This document shows positions 1 to 8,766 of a DNA stretch of 64,000 nucleotides, piece by piece. The translations under genes and the position numbers were made by a program. The stretch is from Chitinophaga rhizophila. GTDB lineage: Bacteria; Bacteroidota; Bacteroidia; Chitinophagales; Chitinophagaceae. The notes beneath the pieces are model-generated. The model saw only the letters and a program-made list of their open reading frames with translations. It had not been told where the DNA came from and made no database searches. How positions within the stretch are numbered: the first letter of the stretch is position 1; every line of letters starts with the position of its first letter. The stretch is taken from positions 1,302,001-1,366,000 of the forward strand of contig NZ_JAICCF010000001.1 in assembly GCF_019492185.1 (NCBI RefSeq), in the 5' to 3' direction.

Positions 1-1231
1 TTACTTGTGCCCATCCTGTAATACCCGGCTTCAGGAAGTGACGGATCATATACTTTTGAATGATAGCAGAATACTCTTCTGTATGCTTAAGCATGTGCGG
101 ACGTGGCCCTACGATCGACATGTCACCGAGGAATACATTCAGGAACTGCGGCATCTCATCAAGATTCGTCTTACGAAGTATACGCCCGATCCTTGTAAAA
201 CGACGGTCGTTTCTCGTTGCCTGTTTTGAGTTTGCTTCGTTATTCACATACATACTTCTGAATTTCAGACAACGGAACGTTTGATTATTACGTCCTGTAC
301 GATGTTGTACAAAGAATATCGGACCTCTTGATTCCAGCATCACTAATAGTGACAACAGTGGAATAAGCCAGCTTAATATAAATAACATCACCGCGCCGCT
401 GAACATAATATCAAAAATACGCTTCCTCAATCTGTTTGCTACATCATCCAATGGCTCTGCCCGCAGCGAAATAATCGGAATGTTATCCAGATAGTCTACA
501 TAGATCTGACGGTTCACAAACATCCTGAAGTCCGGTACAAAGCGGAACCTTATAAAATGACGTTCGGCTTCATGCGCCAACGTATAAAGATAGGGGAACT
601 GCTCGGGAGACAATGTCGAATAGATCTCTTTAATACCATTTGATTGCGCGTAAGGAATACAGTCTCGTAAATTTCCAATTACGGGGTGGACAGATAACTC
701 ATGCACGTTCTTATAGTCCTCAAAGTAACCCTCGAAACGCAGATTACTTTTGCGGCCCATCAGGTTATCCACTAATTGCTTAGAAAGGTCATTGTAACCA
801 ACTATCACCACCTTACGCTCGATCTCTTTACGATGGATGATATAATTGGTTAGCATGTAAAAGAAAAGCCTGTCCAGTAATACCAGCAGAATAAACAGCG
901 TGCAATAGGACAGAATAAATATTCTGTTGAACGCTTCTTTGGTAAGGAAAACAAATACCAGCATCAGTAACAGGTACAGCATGATGCTCTGTAATAACTT
1001 CTTGGTGATACGTTCCACAGACATTTGTTGACTCATGAAATAAATACCAGTGGTATACAGTGCCACGATCCAGGAAATATTGGTCGCCAGCAGGAATGTA
1101 TCCTTGCTAACACTTACAGGTATGCCATACTGTTGCATCCAGTACAGTGTAAAGAAAAAGAAGGCATTGAGGCATATGAAATCCAGCACAAGTATCTGGA
1201 TGCTACATATTTTGAGATAACGGTCTAACAT
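1..1231 (-). CDS. Undecaprenyl-phosphate sugar-1-phosphate transferase (WcaJ/WbaP type), 3' end missing
   Basis: The frame opens at ATG 1231-1229 and stays open for 410 codons to the left edge, so the C-terminus is outside the window. Four hydrophobic segments lie near residues 8-31, 47-64, 83-100 and 107-130, then a CoA-binding-like middle region, then a fifth membrane segment near 273-300. The bacterial sugar transferase domain follows, with FVQHRTGR (about 307), KFRSM (about 323) and LDEMPQFLNVFLGDMSIVGPR truncated here to its key residues D358, E359, P361 and the GPRP turn. Such enzymes load the first sugar phosphate, usually glucose, onto undecaprenyl phosphate at the inner membrane. It is the last visible gene of the leftward exopolysaccharide operon. 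The exact sugar is not readable from sequence. Confidence 0.93.
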   Translation of the reverse strand, partial: MLDRYLKICSIQILVLDFICLNAFFFFTLYWMQQYGIPVSVSKDTFLLATNISWIVALYTTGIYFMSQQMSVERITKKLLQSIMLYLLLMLVFVFLTKEAFNRIFILSYCTLFILLVLLDRLFFYMLTNYIIHRKEIERKVVIVGYNDLSKQLVDNLMGRKSNLRFEGYFEDYKNVHELSVHPVIGNLRDCIPYAQSNGIKEIYSTLSPEQFPYLYTLAHEAERHFIRFRFVPDFRMFVNRQIYVDYLDNIPIISLRAEPLDDVANRLRKRIFDIMFSGAVMLFILSWLIPLLSLLVMLESRGPIFFVQHRTGRNNQTFRCLKFRSMYVNNEANSKQATRNDRRFTRIGRILRKTNLDEMPQFLNVFLGDMSIVGPRPHMLKHTEEYSAIIQKYMIRHFLKPGITGWAQV

Positions 1232-1253
1232 AATAAAGTACGGTTCAGTAGTG

Positions 1254-2501
1254 TTAGTTAATAACTACGGCTTCTTCAAATCTTGACATGATCTTACCGA
1301 CAGACAGATTGTCCTCCGCGTATACACGTCCATTCCTTGCTATTTCTGCAGCGTTGTCCTGCATCGCTCTGATTACACCATCAGTAAGCGCCTGCTGATC
1401 TTCTGCTTTCACCAGTATACCCATGTTGTATTTCTTCACCAGGTCGTGCAGGCTAGTACCGTCATTTGCAGTGATCAGCGCGAGCCCGCCAACTGCAAGA
1501 ATGGTGGTCAGTTTCGATGGCATTACCAGATCGCTTGCATTGCCTTTCTGTATTACCAGATGCACATCTGCCATATTTAGGAAGTGGTTAAACTTCTCAA
1601 ATGGTTGTAAAGGGAAGAAAATTACATTGCTCAATCCCATTGCTTCTGCATCGCCTTTCAGTTTCTCTTTGTAAGGTCCTGAACCACAGATAAGGAACTT
1701 CAGGTTTTTATCCGCTTTCAGTGTCTCTGCTGTCTTCAGGATTGCTTCCAATCCCTGTTTCTCACCAATGGCACCTGAATACAGTACAATCTTATCATTA
1801 ACATCAAATCCGTATTCCGTTTTCAGTTGAACACGATTCTCAATAGGATGGAACAGATTTACATCTACCCAGTTAGGGAAGAAGAAAATGTCCTTTCCTG
1901 CCTTCTCCTGAATCTTACGCATCATCCCATCTGAAATACTGCTAACCATGTCAGCATTTTTAAAGATGTATCGCTCCAGGCCAAACAGCATTTTAATCAA
2001 TTTCGGAGACTTGATCATATTCAGATCACGCGCTGCCTCTATCTGCATATCCTGTATGTGATAGAAGAACTTCGCTCCTTTAAACTTCTTGTACAATACT
2101 GCCAGTAAGCCCAAGTGGAACGGTGGTACCACCGTAATCACTACATCAAACTTCTTCTTAGGAAGCAGCTGCAGTATTTTCAGGAATGCAGATACTGCAA
2201 ATGAAAAGTCCAGCATGATACGTGTCTTACCCGTAGGCTTCGCAGGCACCAACTGCGGACAACGGTATATGGTGATCTTACCTCCCTGTCCATTACTCTC
2301 AATTACTTCCTTCTTATACCAGTTTTTGTTCTTGTCATATGGAGGCTGCACCTTCCATTCAGGGTAATAGGGATAACTTGTAATAACGGTGCAATCATAT
2401 CCTCCGGCTGCCAGCCATTTGATCATTTCACCATTGTATTTACCTATTCCAGTTGGTTCGGGTGAGAAATTACCTCCAATCAGTAATAATCGCTTGGACA
2501 T
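1254..2501 (-). CDS. WcaI-like family 4 glycosyltransferase
   Basis: This 415-residue protein begins MSKRLLLIGGNFSPEPTGIG, with the N-terminal glycine-rich loop and PEPTGIGKY segment typical of the WcaI (colanic acid) group. The C-terminal nucleotide-sugar half has YSGAIGEKQGLEAIL near residue 240 and a PSKLTTILAVGG segment near 340 where other GT4 enzymes carry the E-x7-E motif. It should add a sugar to the lipid-linked repeat unit on the cytoplasmic side of the membrane. It lies 22 bases before the sugar-1-phosphate transferase and 33 bases after the acetyltransferase, in the same direction. Donor and acceptor cannot be told from sequence. Confidence 0.88.
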   Translation of the reverse strand: MSKRLLLIGGNFSPEPTGIGKYNGEMIKWLAAGGYDCTVITSYPYYPEWKVQPPYDKNKNWYKKEVIESNGQGGKITIYRCPQLVPAKPTGKTRIMLDFSFAVSAFLKILQLLPKKKFDVVITVVPPFHLGLLAVLYKKFKGAKFFYHIQDMQIEAARDLNMIKSPKLIKMLFGLERYIFKNADMVSSISDGMMRKIQEKAGKDIFFFPNWVDVNLFHPIENRVQLKTEYGFDVNDKIVLYSGAIGEKQGLEAILKTAETLKADKNLKFLICGSGPYKEKLKGDAEAMGLSNVIFFPLQPFEKFNHFLNMADVHLVIQKGNASDLVMPSKLTTILAVGGLALITANDGTSLHDLVKKYNMGILVKAEDQQALTDGVIRAMQDNAAEIARNGRVYAEDNLSVGKIMSRFEEAVVIN

Positions 2502-2534
2502 ACCGCTATATAAATTTCTAGTTTTGCTTTCTGA

Positions 2535-3101
2535 TTATTTCCATCTTTCTGATACAAAGGTCAATGGATTGCCTTTAAAGATGCCATTCTGTGATACGGA
2601 CGCTGTTACTACCGAACCTGCTGTAATTACCGTATCAGTACCTATAGTTACCCCGGGACCTATGAACACACAAGCGCCTACCCAGCATCCGTCTTTCAGA
2701 ATAATAGGTGCATTGCGATAAGGCATCGCCGGATGACGGTAATTGTGATTACCTCCGCATAGAAAGGCACGTTGTGAAATACACACGTTGTTTCCTATCA
2801 CCATCGGTTCAAAATTCAACAAATATGCTTCTTCTCCCAGCCATACATCATCCCCGATTTCCAACTTCCACGGGAAGTGAATATTAACTCTTGGTTTGAT
2901 CACCAAGCCGCTACCCACCTTAGCACCGAAAAGGCGCAATAGCTTTGCCTTAATGCCGGAAGGAACAGGAAAGGCTGTAAGGAAAAACAGCATTTTCACA
3001 AAATACCAGCAGGCTTCCTTGAACTTGCCTGCGCCGCGGTCCAGACCTTCTGAGGCGTCAAAATCCTTCAGACGGACTTGTGACAGATAAAAGTTATTCA
3101 T
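2535..3101 (-). CDS. WcaF-like O-acetyltransferase (left-handed beta-helix)
   Basis: The 188 residues show hexapeptide repeats from about residue 60 to 175 (GDDVWLGEEAYL, GNNVCISQRAFL, GCWVGACVFIGPGVTIG, ITAGSVVTASV), with the conserved His-Asn segment GGNHNYRHP near 119. The fold and length match the putative colanic acid acetyltransferase WcaF, related to serine and maltose acetyltransferases. It most likely transfers acetyl from acetyl-CoA to a sugar of the repeat unit in the cytoplasm. It starts 6 bases after the VanZ gene, so the two are probably translated from one message. The acceptor sugar is unknown. Confidence 0.88.
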   Translation of the reverse strand: MNNFYLSQVRLKDFDASEGLDRGAGKFKEACWYFVKMLFFLTAFPVPSGIKAKLLRLFGAKVGSGLVIKPRVNIHFPWKLEIGDDVWLGEEAYLLNFEPMVIGNNVCISQRAFLCGGNHNYRHPAMPYRNAPIILKDGCWVGACVFIGPGVTIGTDTVITAGSVVTASVSQNGIFKGNPLTFVSERWK

Positions 3102-3107
3102 TACTAA

Positions 3108-3578
3108 TTAAGTATTACTATAAACAAGAACCATCCTTTTTCTTTCTAGCCTTCGATATAACACCAGACCCAGATATGCACCCAATGTGTTCAGTACTAC
3201 ATCATCAGCGTCATATACTCCAATCATCAGTACCAATTGCAGCAGTTCTATGCTGAGGCTAAAAAAGAATGCGATAGCTATTACTTTAATTTTGTTGGCT
3301 GCGCCTTCAGATAAAGCATCAACCAGAAAGCCTAAAGGCATAAACATGATGATGTTACCAAGAAGGTTAAGCAGAAAGAAAGCCCAGTAACGATAATACG
3401 TCACTGCCTGTCCTGCCTCAATAATAAAATCATAAGTACTCTTCAACGGCATCCATCTTGGTGGAGCATAATGCTCGCCTGCACCCCTTGTCGGCTCGAG
3501 GAACACGATATATAATACAGCCAGCAAATAGCTGATCAATAAGATAATAACAGTCCCTCTTTTTAATCTGATTGTCAT
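3108..3578 (-). CDS. VanZ-family membrane protein
   Basis: A 156-residue protein with about four hydrophobic segments (about 10-27, 64-85, 96-116 and 124-142) and the VanZ-type motifs NLLGNIIMFMPLGFL near 70 and SIELLQL near 108, followed by DADDVVLNTLGAYLG. The family is named for a teicoplanin-resistance gene, but many members sit in polysaccharide loci and their biochemical role is not known. Here it is packed between a GT2 enzyme (5-base gap) and the WcaF-like enzyme (6-base gap), which suggests a role in polymer assembly rather than antibiotic resistance. That role is inference. Confidence 0.85.
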   Translation of the reverse strand: MTIRLKRGTVIILLISYLLAVLYIVFLEPTRGAGEHYAPPRWMPLKSTYDFIIEAGQAVTYYRYWAFFLLNLLGNIIMFMPLGFLVDALSEGAANKIKVIAIAFFFSLSIELLQLVLMIGVYDADDVVLNTLGAYLGLVLYRRLERKRMVLVYSNT

Positions 3579-3583
3579 CCTTT

Positions 3584-4441
3584 CTAAAATCCCTTGTTAC
3601 GTTTTAATTCATACATCTTCGCATCGACCAGAAAGCGATACCAGAAGCCTTGCAATACGTGCCAGATCAACCCCTCTTTCCCATCCAGAAACCCGAGCAG
3701 TACAAAGTACCGGTAGAAGAAATACAGTATTGAACGCATCAACAACGGGCTCCTGTTATATAAATTTTCCTTCCACCACCTTTTGCGGGACGTATTTTCA
3801 CCAGTGGGTTGCTCTATTTCCAACTTTCCTTCCTGGATAACCCGTTTCCTTTCCAGCAGATCGTTTACCTCTCTTGAAGCATAACCATTCTGCTTTGTGG
3901 TCCACCAGGTCAGATTGTTAAGGTTATGATCGGCCATGTCATGTTGGAGGGTTTCGTATGTTCCTGTATTCAACACTACATGTTCATCCATTTCTTTCTT
4001 TTCCAGTCTGCCATTACCGGTTCGCCAGATTCGCAGTAAACAATGCGGGTAAAATCCTCCCCACCTGATCCATTTACCCATAAATATCACTCTGCGCCTG
4101 ATAATAAAACCTCCGGTTTCCGGCTTAGCCTGTGGCAGTTTTGAATTGATCTCTGCAATCAGTTCATCCAGCAGATACTCGTCACTGTCCATCCGCATTG
4201 TCCAGGGGGTTGTAATCATACAATTATCCAGCGCCCAGTTAAATTGGTCTGCCTGGTTCCCCGGCCATGCTCTCTGTATAACCACCGCTCCCAAAGATGT
4301 TGCTATTTCAACTGTGCGGTCGGTTGACAAACTATCTATAACGATAATGCGATTGGTTATCCTGCTAAGATTCGCAATACAGCGTTCGATATGTTTCTCT
4401 TCGTTATAACTTAAAATGATGACGGTAATTAAATCTGTCAC
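3584..4441 (-). CDS. Family 2 glycosyltransferase (WaaE/KdtX-like)
   Basis: The 285 residues begin with the GT-A core VTVIILSYNEEKHIERC and contain IIVIDSLSTDRT near residue 32, then the metal-binding DSDE near 86. The short fold, RWGGFYPHCLLRIWR near 125 and the basic C-terminal region resemble the WaaE/KdtX group that adds glucose to lipopolysaccharide core sugars. There is no large transmembrane domain, only a weak hydrophobic stretch near the end (LYFFYRYFVLLGFL). It is 7 bases downstream of the next GT4 gene in the same operon. The linkage made is not known. Confidence 0.87.
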   Translation of the reverse strand: MTDLITVIILSYNEEKHIERCIANLSRITNRIIVIDSLSTDRTVEIATSLGAVVIQRAWPGNQADQFNWALDNCMITTPWTMRMDSDEYLLDELIAEINSKLPQAKPETGGFIIRRRVIFMGKWIRWGGFYPHCLLRIWRTGNGRLEKKEMDEHVVLNTGTYETLQHDMADHNLNNLTWWTTKQNGYASREVNDLLERKRVIQEGKLEIEQPTGENTSRKRWWKENLYNRSPLLMRSILYFFYRYFVLLGFLDGKEGLIWHVLQGFWYRFLVDAKMYELKRNKGF

Positions 4442-4448
4442 ACTTTGT

Positions 4449-5579
4449 TTATTTTGACTTGTACAAATCCAGGTACTTATTTACCAGTCTTTTCCTGTCA
4501 AAATCCCTTTTCATTAATATCGGTGCAAGCTTCGACAATTCAGGCAAACGATCTCTTTCTGCGTAAGCCTTCTCAAGCGTCTCTTTAATATTTACAGGAT
4601 CGATCGTGGAGATCCACCCCAGTTTGTTTTCAGCAATATAGGCGCTTAGTCCGACCATGTTACTGATCAGTACAGGCGTACCCATAGCAAGGGATTCTAT
4701 GACGATATTGGCAAAATTCTCATTATAAGAGGTCAGCACCATCACATCATGTTCATGCAGCAATTTAAACTTCGCTTCTCCGTATACTGGTCCCACCCAT
4801 TTAACATGCGCCTCTATTCCATATTCACGTGTCAGTGCTTTTAACTGATTTACGTAGTCTTCTTTAAATGGTCCTGCTATTGTCAGTTCGTATGGAAACT
4901 GTACCATACTCAGTCCTTTAAACAGCAGTTCCAATCCTTTTTTCGGATCTATCCTGCTCATAAACAGGAATTTGATCTTGTCTCCTATCGGTGCTTTTTC
5001 AGGTGCAGGTTGCTCAGGTACTGATACGAAGTTGAAGATCTCTTCTACCTGTGACTTGGGATATAATCCTTTGATTTCGTGTACTTCCATTGTGGATGTA
5101 GCGTGAAACTTTACCTTTGGTAACAACCTGTTGCCGATTACCGCCTGTATGATTTTCTTCTGAAACGGATGATTTGTTTCAAGAATATACTGGCAGAGCA
5201 TACCCCTCGGAGAAAATACTGGCCTTACTCTTTTGATATAACATACCAATACAGTAAAGATAGCTACCAGGTTCCACCACGAGTGGATATGCACAGCATC
5301 GTAATTTTTGATATTCTTATAAAGATACTTTACAAGATCAGGAGAGAAATTTGTATTATCTTTTGTTACACGTTTGAAGTATAGTGTCTGTACACCATCA
5401 ACATTCTGTGCCACACCTGGAGGCACATCCAGTTCAACTTCTCCATTAGCTGTTGTAGTCAGTACGGTCACCTTATGCCCATCGGCCACGAGTTGTTCGC
5501 ACAATGCTGAGCTGGAATAAATAGGGCCTCCGTAAATATAAGCCGGCTTATAAGTAGGGATGACATGAAGAATATTCAT
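4449..5579 (-). CDS. Family 4 glycosyltransferase
   Basis: A 376-residue GT-B enzyme. The N-terminus MNILHVIPTYKPAYIYGGP carries the acceptor-side loop, and the C-terminal half has FLFMSRIDPKKGLELL near 207 and the E-x7-E motif ENFANIVIE near 288 that contacts the nucleotide sugar. The opening residues resemble a Bacteroidota GT subgroup often found with exosortase Y loci, but no exosortase is visible here. It is one of four GT4 enzymes that, with the WcaI-like enzyme and the GT2 enzyme, should build the repeat unit. Confidence 0.88.
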   Translation of the reverse strand: MNILHVIPTYKPAYIYGGPIYSSSALCEQLVADGHKVTVLTTTANGEVELDVPPGVAQNVDGVQTLYFKRVTKDNTNFSPDLVKYLYKNIKNYDAVHIHSWWNLVAIFTVLVCYIKRVRPVFSPRGMLCQYILETNHPFQKKIIQAVIGNRLLPKVKFHATSTMEVHEIKGLYPKSQVEEIFNFVSVPEQPAPEKAPIGDKIKFLFMSRIDPKKGLELLFKGLSMVQFPYELTIAGPFKEDYVNQLKALTREYGIEAHVKWVGPVYGEAKFKLLHEHDVMVLTSYNENFANIVIESLAMGTPVLISNMVGLSAYIAENKLGWISTIDPVNIKETLEKAYAERDRLPELSKLAPILMKRDFDRKRLVNKYLDLYKSK

Positions 5580-5625
5580 CAGTGCTTTCTTTTCTATTGA
5601 TTAGTTTACTATTGTTCAGTTACTT

Positions 5626-6807
5626 TTATACTGCCACCGGCCTGTTATGCCCTTGTACCCCGGCGTTACCTGTGTTAGCGCCAATACCCAGCATAGACAG
5701 GTATGCGTTAATCATGATATCCGGTGTAAAGCGTGTTACATTCAGTTTTCCCTTCCTGATCAACTCTGCTCTGAGCGAACTATCAGATAGCTGAAGCAAT
5801 GCATTAGCAAATTCCTCAGGTTTTGTAGGATCTGCATGCAACGCTGCGCCACCACTTACTTCGGGCATAGGTTCAGTGCTGCTTGCAACTACCGCTGTAC
5901 CACAAGCCTGCGCTTCTATTACCGGCCAGCCAAACCCTTCTGATAATGAAGGAAATATAAAAGCATAACAGGAGCTGTACAATGCCTTCAACACTTTATG
6001 CGGTGGTTTGGTTACAGAGATCAACCTGTCTTTCAAACCTAGTTTGTCAGCATAGCTATAAAGAGACGGCTCAATATCAAAACCTGCATATACAATCTTT
6101 CCTGTGTATTTATCTCCCAATTCATGCACCATTTCAATCAACATCTGACGGTTCTTACGCAGCTGACGCGAACCAACATGCAGTATAAAAGGCTCGTCGA
6201 TATTCACTCCTGTACCGCGCAACAGTTCACGACACTCTTCCTTCCCGAGAGGACTGAAATCAGCGTTAAACCCATTATGTATTACCTGCCATGCTGCAGG
6301 CTTTTTACCTTTTGCCGCTGCCAGGTCGTTAAGCTGATTAAGTGTCAACTGAGATACACAGGCAATCTTTTTTGCGGTCAGAAGATTGGATAATATCCAA
6401 CGCTGCATATACTTCCCGAATCCTGAAGCTGGTGCATAAGCATCAGCATAACCCAATCCGCCACGGATAGCCAGTACATCATGACAGGTGATACTGGTGC
6501 GTGCATCAGGAAGATGTCTTACATAAAAAGAATTAGAGTGATCGCACACATGATACAATGTATCCGCTGATCCGAATAACCGCTTCATACGAAGTACCAG
6601 CGGAAACAAAATCCATTTATCCAGATATCCGATCCATTTCGGAATACCTCCGGTTGTTGCTTTAAAAAAGCTCCCGAAGAATACTGTTGGTCTCCAGATG
6701 TCCACTGTATACCCGGCATTTTTGAATCCGGTTTCCATCATCAGGGCAAATCGCTCCATACTTTCCTGTTTGTCCTTGCGATAATTCCCCACTAAAACAA
6801 TGCGCAT
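5626..6807 (-). CDS. Family 4 glycosyltransferase
   Basis: This 393-residue GT4 protein has the donor-binding half with ILHVGSRQLRKNRQMLIEMV near residue 202 and the motif EGFGWPVIE near 293 inside PSLSEGFGWPVIEAQACG. The start ATG at 6807 gives MRIVLVGNYRKDKQE, a normal GT-B first strand. It is the first gene after the 535-bp untranslated stretch, so it may depend on readthrough from above or on a promoter in that gap. The last residues (GAQ-type NAGVQGHNRPVAV) are a nonconserved tail. Donor sugar is unknown. Confidence 0.88.
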   Translation of the reverse strand: MRIVLVGNYRKDKQESMERFALMMETGFKNAGYTVDIWRPTVFFGSFFKATTGGIPKWIGYLDKWILFPLVLRMKRLFGSADTLYHVCDHSNSFYVRHLPDARTSITCHDVLAIRGGLGYADAYAPASGFGKYMQRWILSNLLTAKKIACVSQLTLNQLNDLAAAKGKKPAAWQVIHNGFNADFSPLGKEECRELLRGTGVNIDEPFILHVGSRQLRKNRQMLIEMVHELGDKYTGKIVYAGFDIEPSLYSYADKLGLKDRLISVTKPPHKVLKALYSSCYAFIFPSLSEGFGWPVIEAQACGTAVVASSTEPMPEVSGGAALHADPTKPEEFANALLQLSDSSLRAELIRKGKLNVTRFTPDIMINAYLSMLGIGANTGNAGVQGHNRPVAV

Positions 6808-7342
6808 ACTTATCAGTAATTTTTCCTTTTCGTTTAAACCGTTGGCTAGTTCTTTAACCCTGGATATATGCTGAGACCAGTAACTGGTCTCATAAAACCT
6901 GTTCCTTACTGCGCTAAGCAGTTGAACAGCGAATGTTGGCTACGTTCATTCAATAGTGTGATCGGATATCCTACTATGAACAAACCGGAACATCCTTTAA
7001 CAAAAGGAATACCATAAATGATAAGTTCAGGGTGTTCATAGTAATTTGATGATAAAGTCACAATCGACGCATACACTACGCATTGTTCTTTAAAGCACCA
7101 ATTGGATACATTTATTCAAACCAGGTAAAATATTGCAGTTTACAACACACGCTGCGGATATGTCAGGGTGTTGGAGGAGAGAGTTTGTCAGCCTCTTATG
7201 AACATAAGACCAGGCAGACAGGCAAGCTCTCTTAAACAATAAGTACGGTTAAAGACGATTTCAATGATCAAAACACAGGTTCGTTTGCAGGCACTCTTTG
7301 TGTACTGCTCACAATAGTTGGCACAGGTTTATTAACATCTTG
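6808..7342. other. 535-bp gap inside the polysaccharide operon
   Basis: No open frame of useful length was found on either strand between the Wzy-like gene and the next GT4 gene, although all other gaps in this leftward operon are under about 190 bp. The stretch is AT-rich in its left part and holds one large inverted repeat at 7178-7232. I saw no clear TAnnTTTG box on the minus strand. It may be a processing, attenuation or internal-promoter region. Confidence 0.6.
7178..7232 (-). repeat. Two-tier stem-loop in the operon gap
   Basis: An outer 10-bp arm (7178-7187 with 7223-7232, one G-T pair) encloses an inner perfect 7-bp arm (7194-7200 with 7203-7209, TCTTATG and CATAAGA) with a 2-base loop; the segments between (GTCAGCC and GGCAGAC) nearly pair as well. 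No T-run follows on the minus strand, so it does not look like an ordinary intrinsic terminator. A role in RNA processing or in antitermination is possible. Confidence 0.6.
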
Positions 7343-8740
7343 TCAGGAAGATACTTCCTGATATGTTCCTGTAGTTATTTCCTCTTCATCTTCCCGCAGT
7401 GAGGCGAGTACCAGTCCGGCCACAAACACTGAGAATCCCAATGCAGTAGGCTGTCCCCATTGTCCTTGTGCCAGCAGCAAAAAGCAATCGCTGACTAACA
7501 TCCAGGCCAACATATCTCCCTCACGGCGTAATCTATTGAAAGAAAGAAAAGCAAGATTAAATGACATGGCAATCCTGATAAACACAACGCCAAGTCCAAG
7601 AATAGGTCCCAATTCACCAATCGTTCTGCCCCACTCCCCTTCTGCAATCAGAAAGGTAACACCTCCTGTCAGCAGCATAGAACCTACGTTTGTTCCCATT
7701 CCGATGCCATAGCCCCATAACGGCAGCGCAGATGTTGTTGTAAAGGCTCCCAGCAATCCTCCCAGAAATCGGTCAACAAACACCCCTTCCATACCTCCCT
7801 CACTTTCATTGGCCGAATCAAAACGCGCCAGGAAGACCTCAATCGCACCCCCTACAATAGACGTCTGACTCAATATCAACACCAGCACAACCAGTCCGCC
7901 CAGCGCCCCGAACAGCTTCCCTGCGTACTTTGGATTACTGGAACCCGCAAACATGCAGAACATCACTGCAATCAAAGTCTGGAACAGTAACGCACGACTG
8001 ATTGAAAGTGGTATCGCCACCAGCAACGCCATTGTCGCCCCTATCAACACCCACTTTTTAATATTTTCCGGATTAAGCCAGAAGTATAATACATAAGGCC
8101 CTACCAGACTGAAAAACAACGTTGTTCCATTTGTGAAAGAGAACGTTCCCGGCGGACGGAAATAGCCCATCGCACCACTGAAACCAGCGCCCGCTTCATC
8201 ACCGCCGACACCCCGGTTTACCCATGCTGACTGCGGACTATAAAACTGCAACGAGATTAATACCATCATTGGTATGGCTACCATCAGCAGAAACTTCCCT
8301 ATCTTGATTACATCTTTACGTGTAAAGAGGGCCTCCACCACAAATATCATCGGGAAGTGAATCAGTAATATACGTGCGCCAAATATGGCTACAAATGGAT
8401 TACCATGGCCAATAGTCACTGCAAATATCAGCCCCAGCACCCCAATGATGGTCATCAATGGCAGGGAATAAGAAGGCTGAAACAGCTTCTTTTGCCAGCA
8501 CATCGCAATCAACCATATCGCAACAGGGTCACGGATAATCAATAATGGCGTTGCCAGCGGTGTCAGAAACCACTTACGTAAAGCGCCCTCAAATAATAGC
8601 AGCAAAAGGTATAACCACACACCCTGTTGCAGCCGCAGCATCAACTTCTGTGAGTTTCTTGCTGTGATCTGTTCAAACCGGGCGGCCGCTAATTCCGCCA
8701 TACGATTTGCTGATAAGTTACCCGGATACTGATTCATCAT
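7343..8740 (-). CDS. Wzy polymerase / O-antigen ligase-like membrane protein
   Basis: The frame is open from 8815, but ATG 8740-8738 is the better start because the longer form would overlap the upstream gene by 49 bases; it gives about 465 residues. The protein has around ten to twelve hydrophobic segments, a large loop near the middle (VNRGVGGDEAGAGFSGAMG) and a second loop with FLARFDSANESEGG, as in O-antigen polymerases and ligases. In a Wzx/Wzy system this protein would polymerise flipped repeat units in the periplasm. Polymerase and ligase cannot be separated by sequence alone; its place beside Wzx and Wzc favours the polymerase. Confidence 0.8.
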   Translation of the reverse strand: MMNQYPGNLSANRMAELAAARFEQITARNSQKLMLRLQQGVWLYLLLLLFEGALRKWFLTPLATPLLIIRDPVAIWLIAMCWQKKLFQPSYSLPLMTIIGVLGLIFAVTIGHGNPFVAIFGARILLIHFPMIFVVEALFTRKDVIKIGKFLLMVAIPMMVLISLQFYSPQSAWVNRGVGGDEAGAGFSGAMGYFRPPGTFSFTNGTTLFFSLVGPYVLYFWLNPENIKKWVLIGATMALLVAIPLSISRALLFQTLIAVMFCMFAGSSNPKYAGKLFGALGGLVVLVLILSQTSIVGGAIEVFLARFDSANESEGGMEGVFVDRFLGGLLGAFTTTSALPLWGYGIGMGTNVGSMLLTGGVTFLIAEGEWGRTIGELGPILGLGVVFIRIAMSFNLAFLSFNRLRREGDMLAWMLVSDCFLLLAQGQWGQPTALGFSVFVAGLVLASLREDEEEITTGTYQEVSS

Positions 8741-8766
8741 TTTCACACTCTTGCAGAATCCTGCTA

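Noticed and set aside
4449..5579. Calling this an exosortase Y-associated locus
   Set aside because: The opening residues of this GT4 recall such genes, but no exosortase or sorting-signal protein is present in the window.
7178..7232. Reading the operon-gap hairpin as an intrinsic terminator
   Set aside because: No T-run follows on the minus strand, so the sequence does not support ordinary termination.
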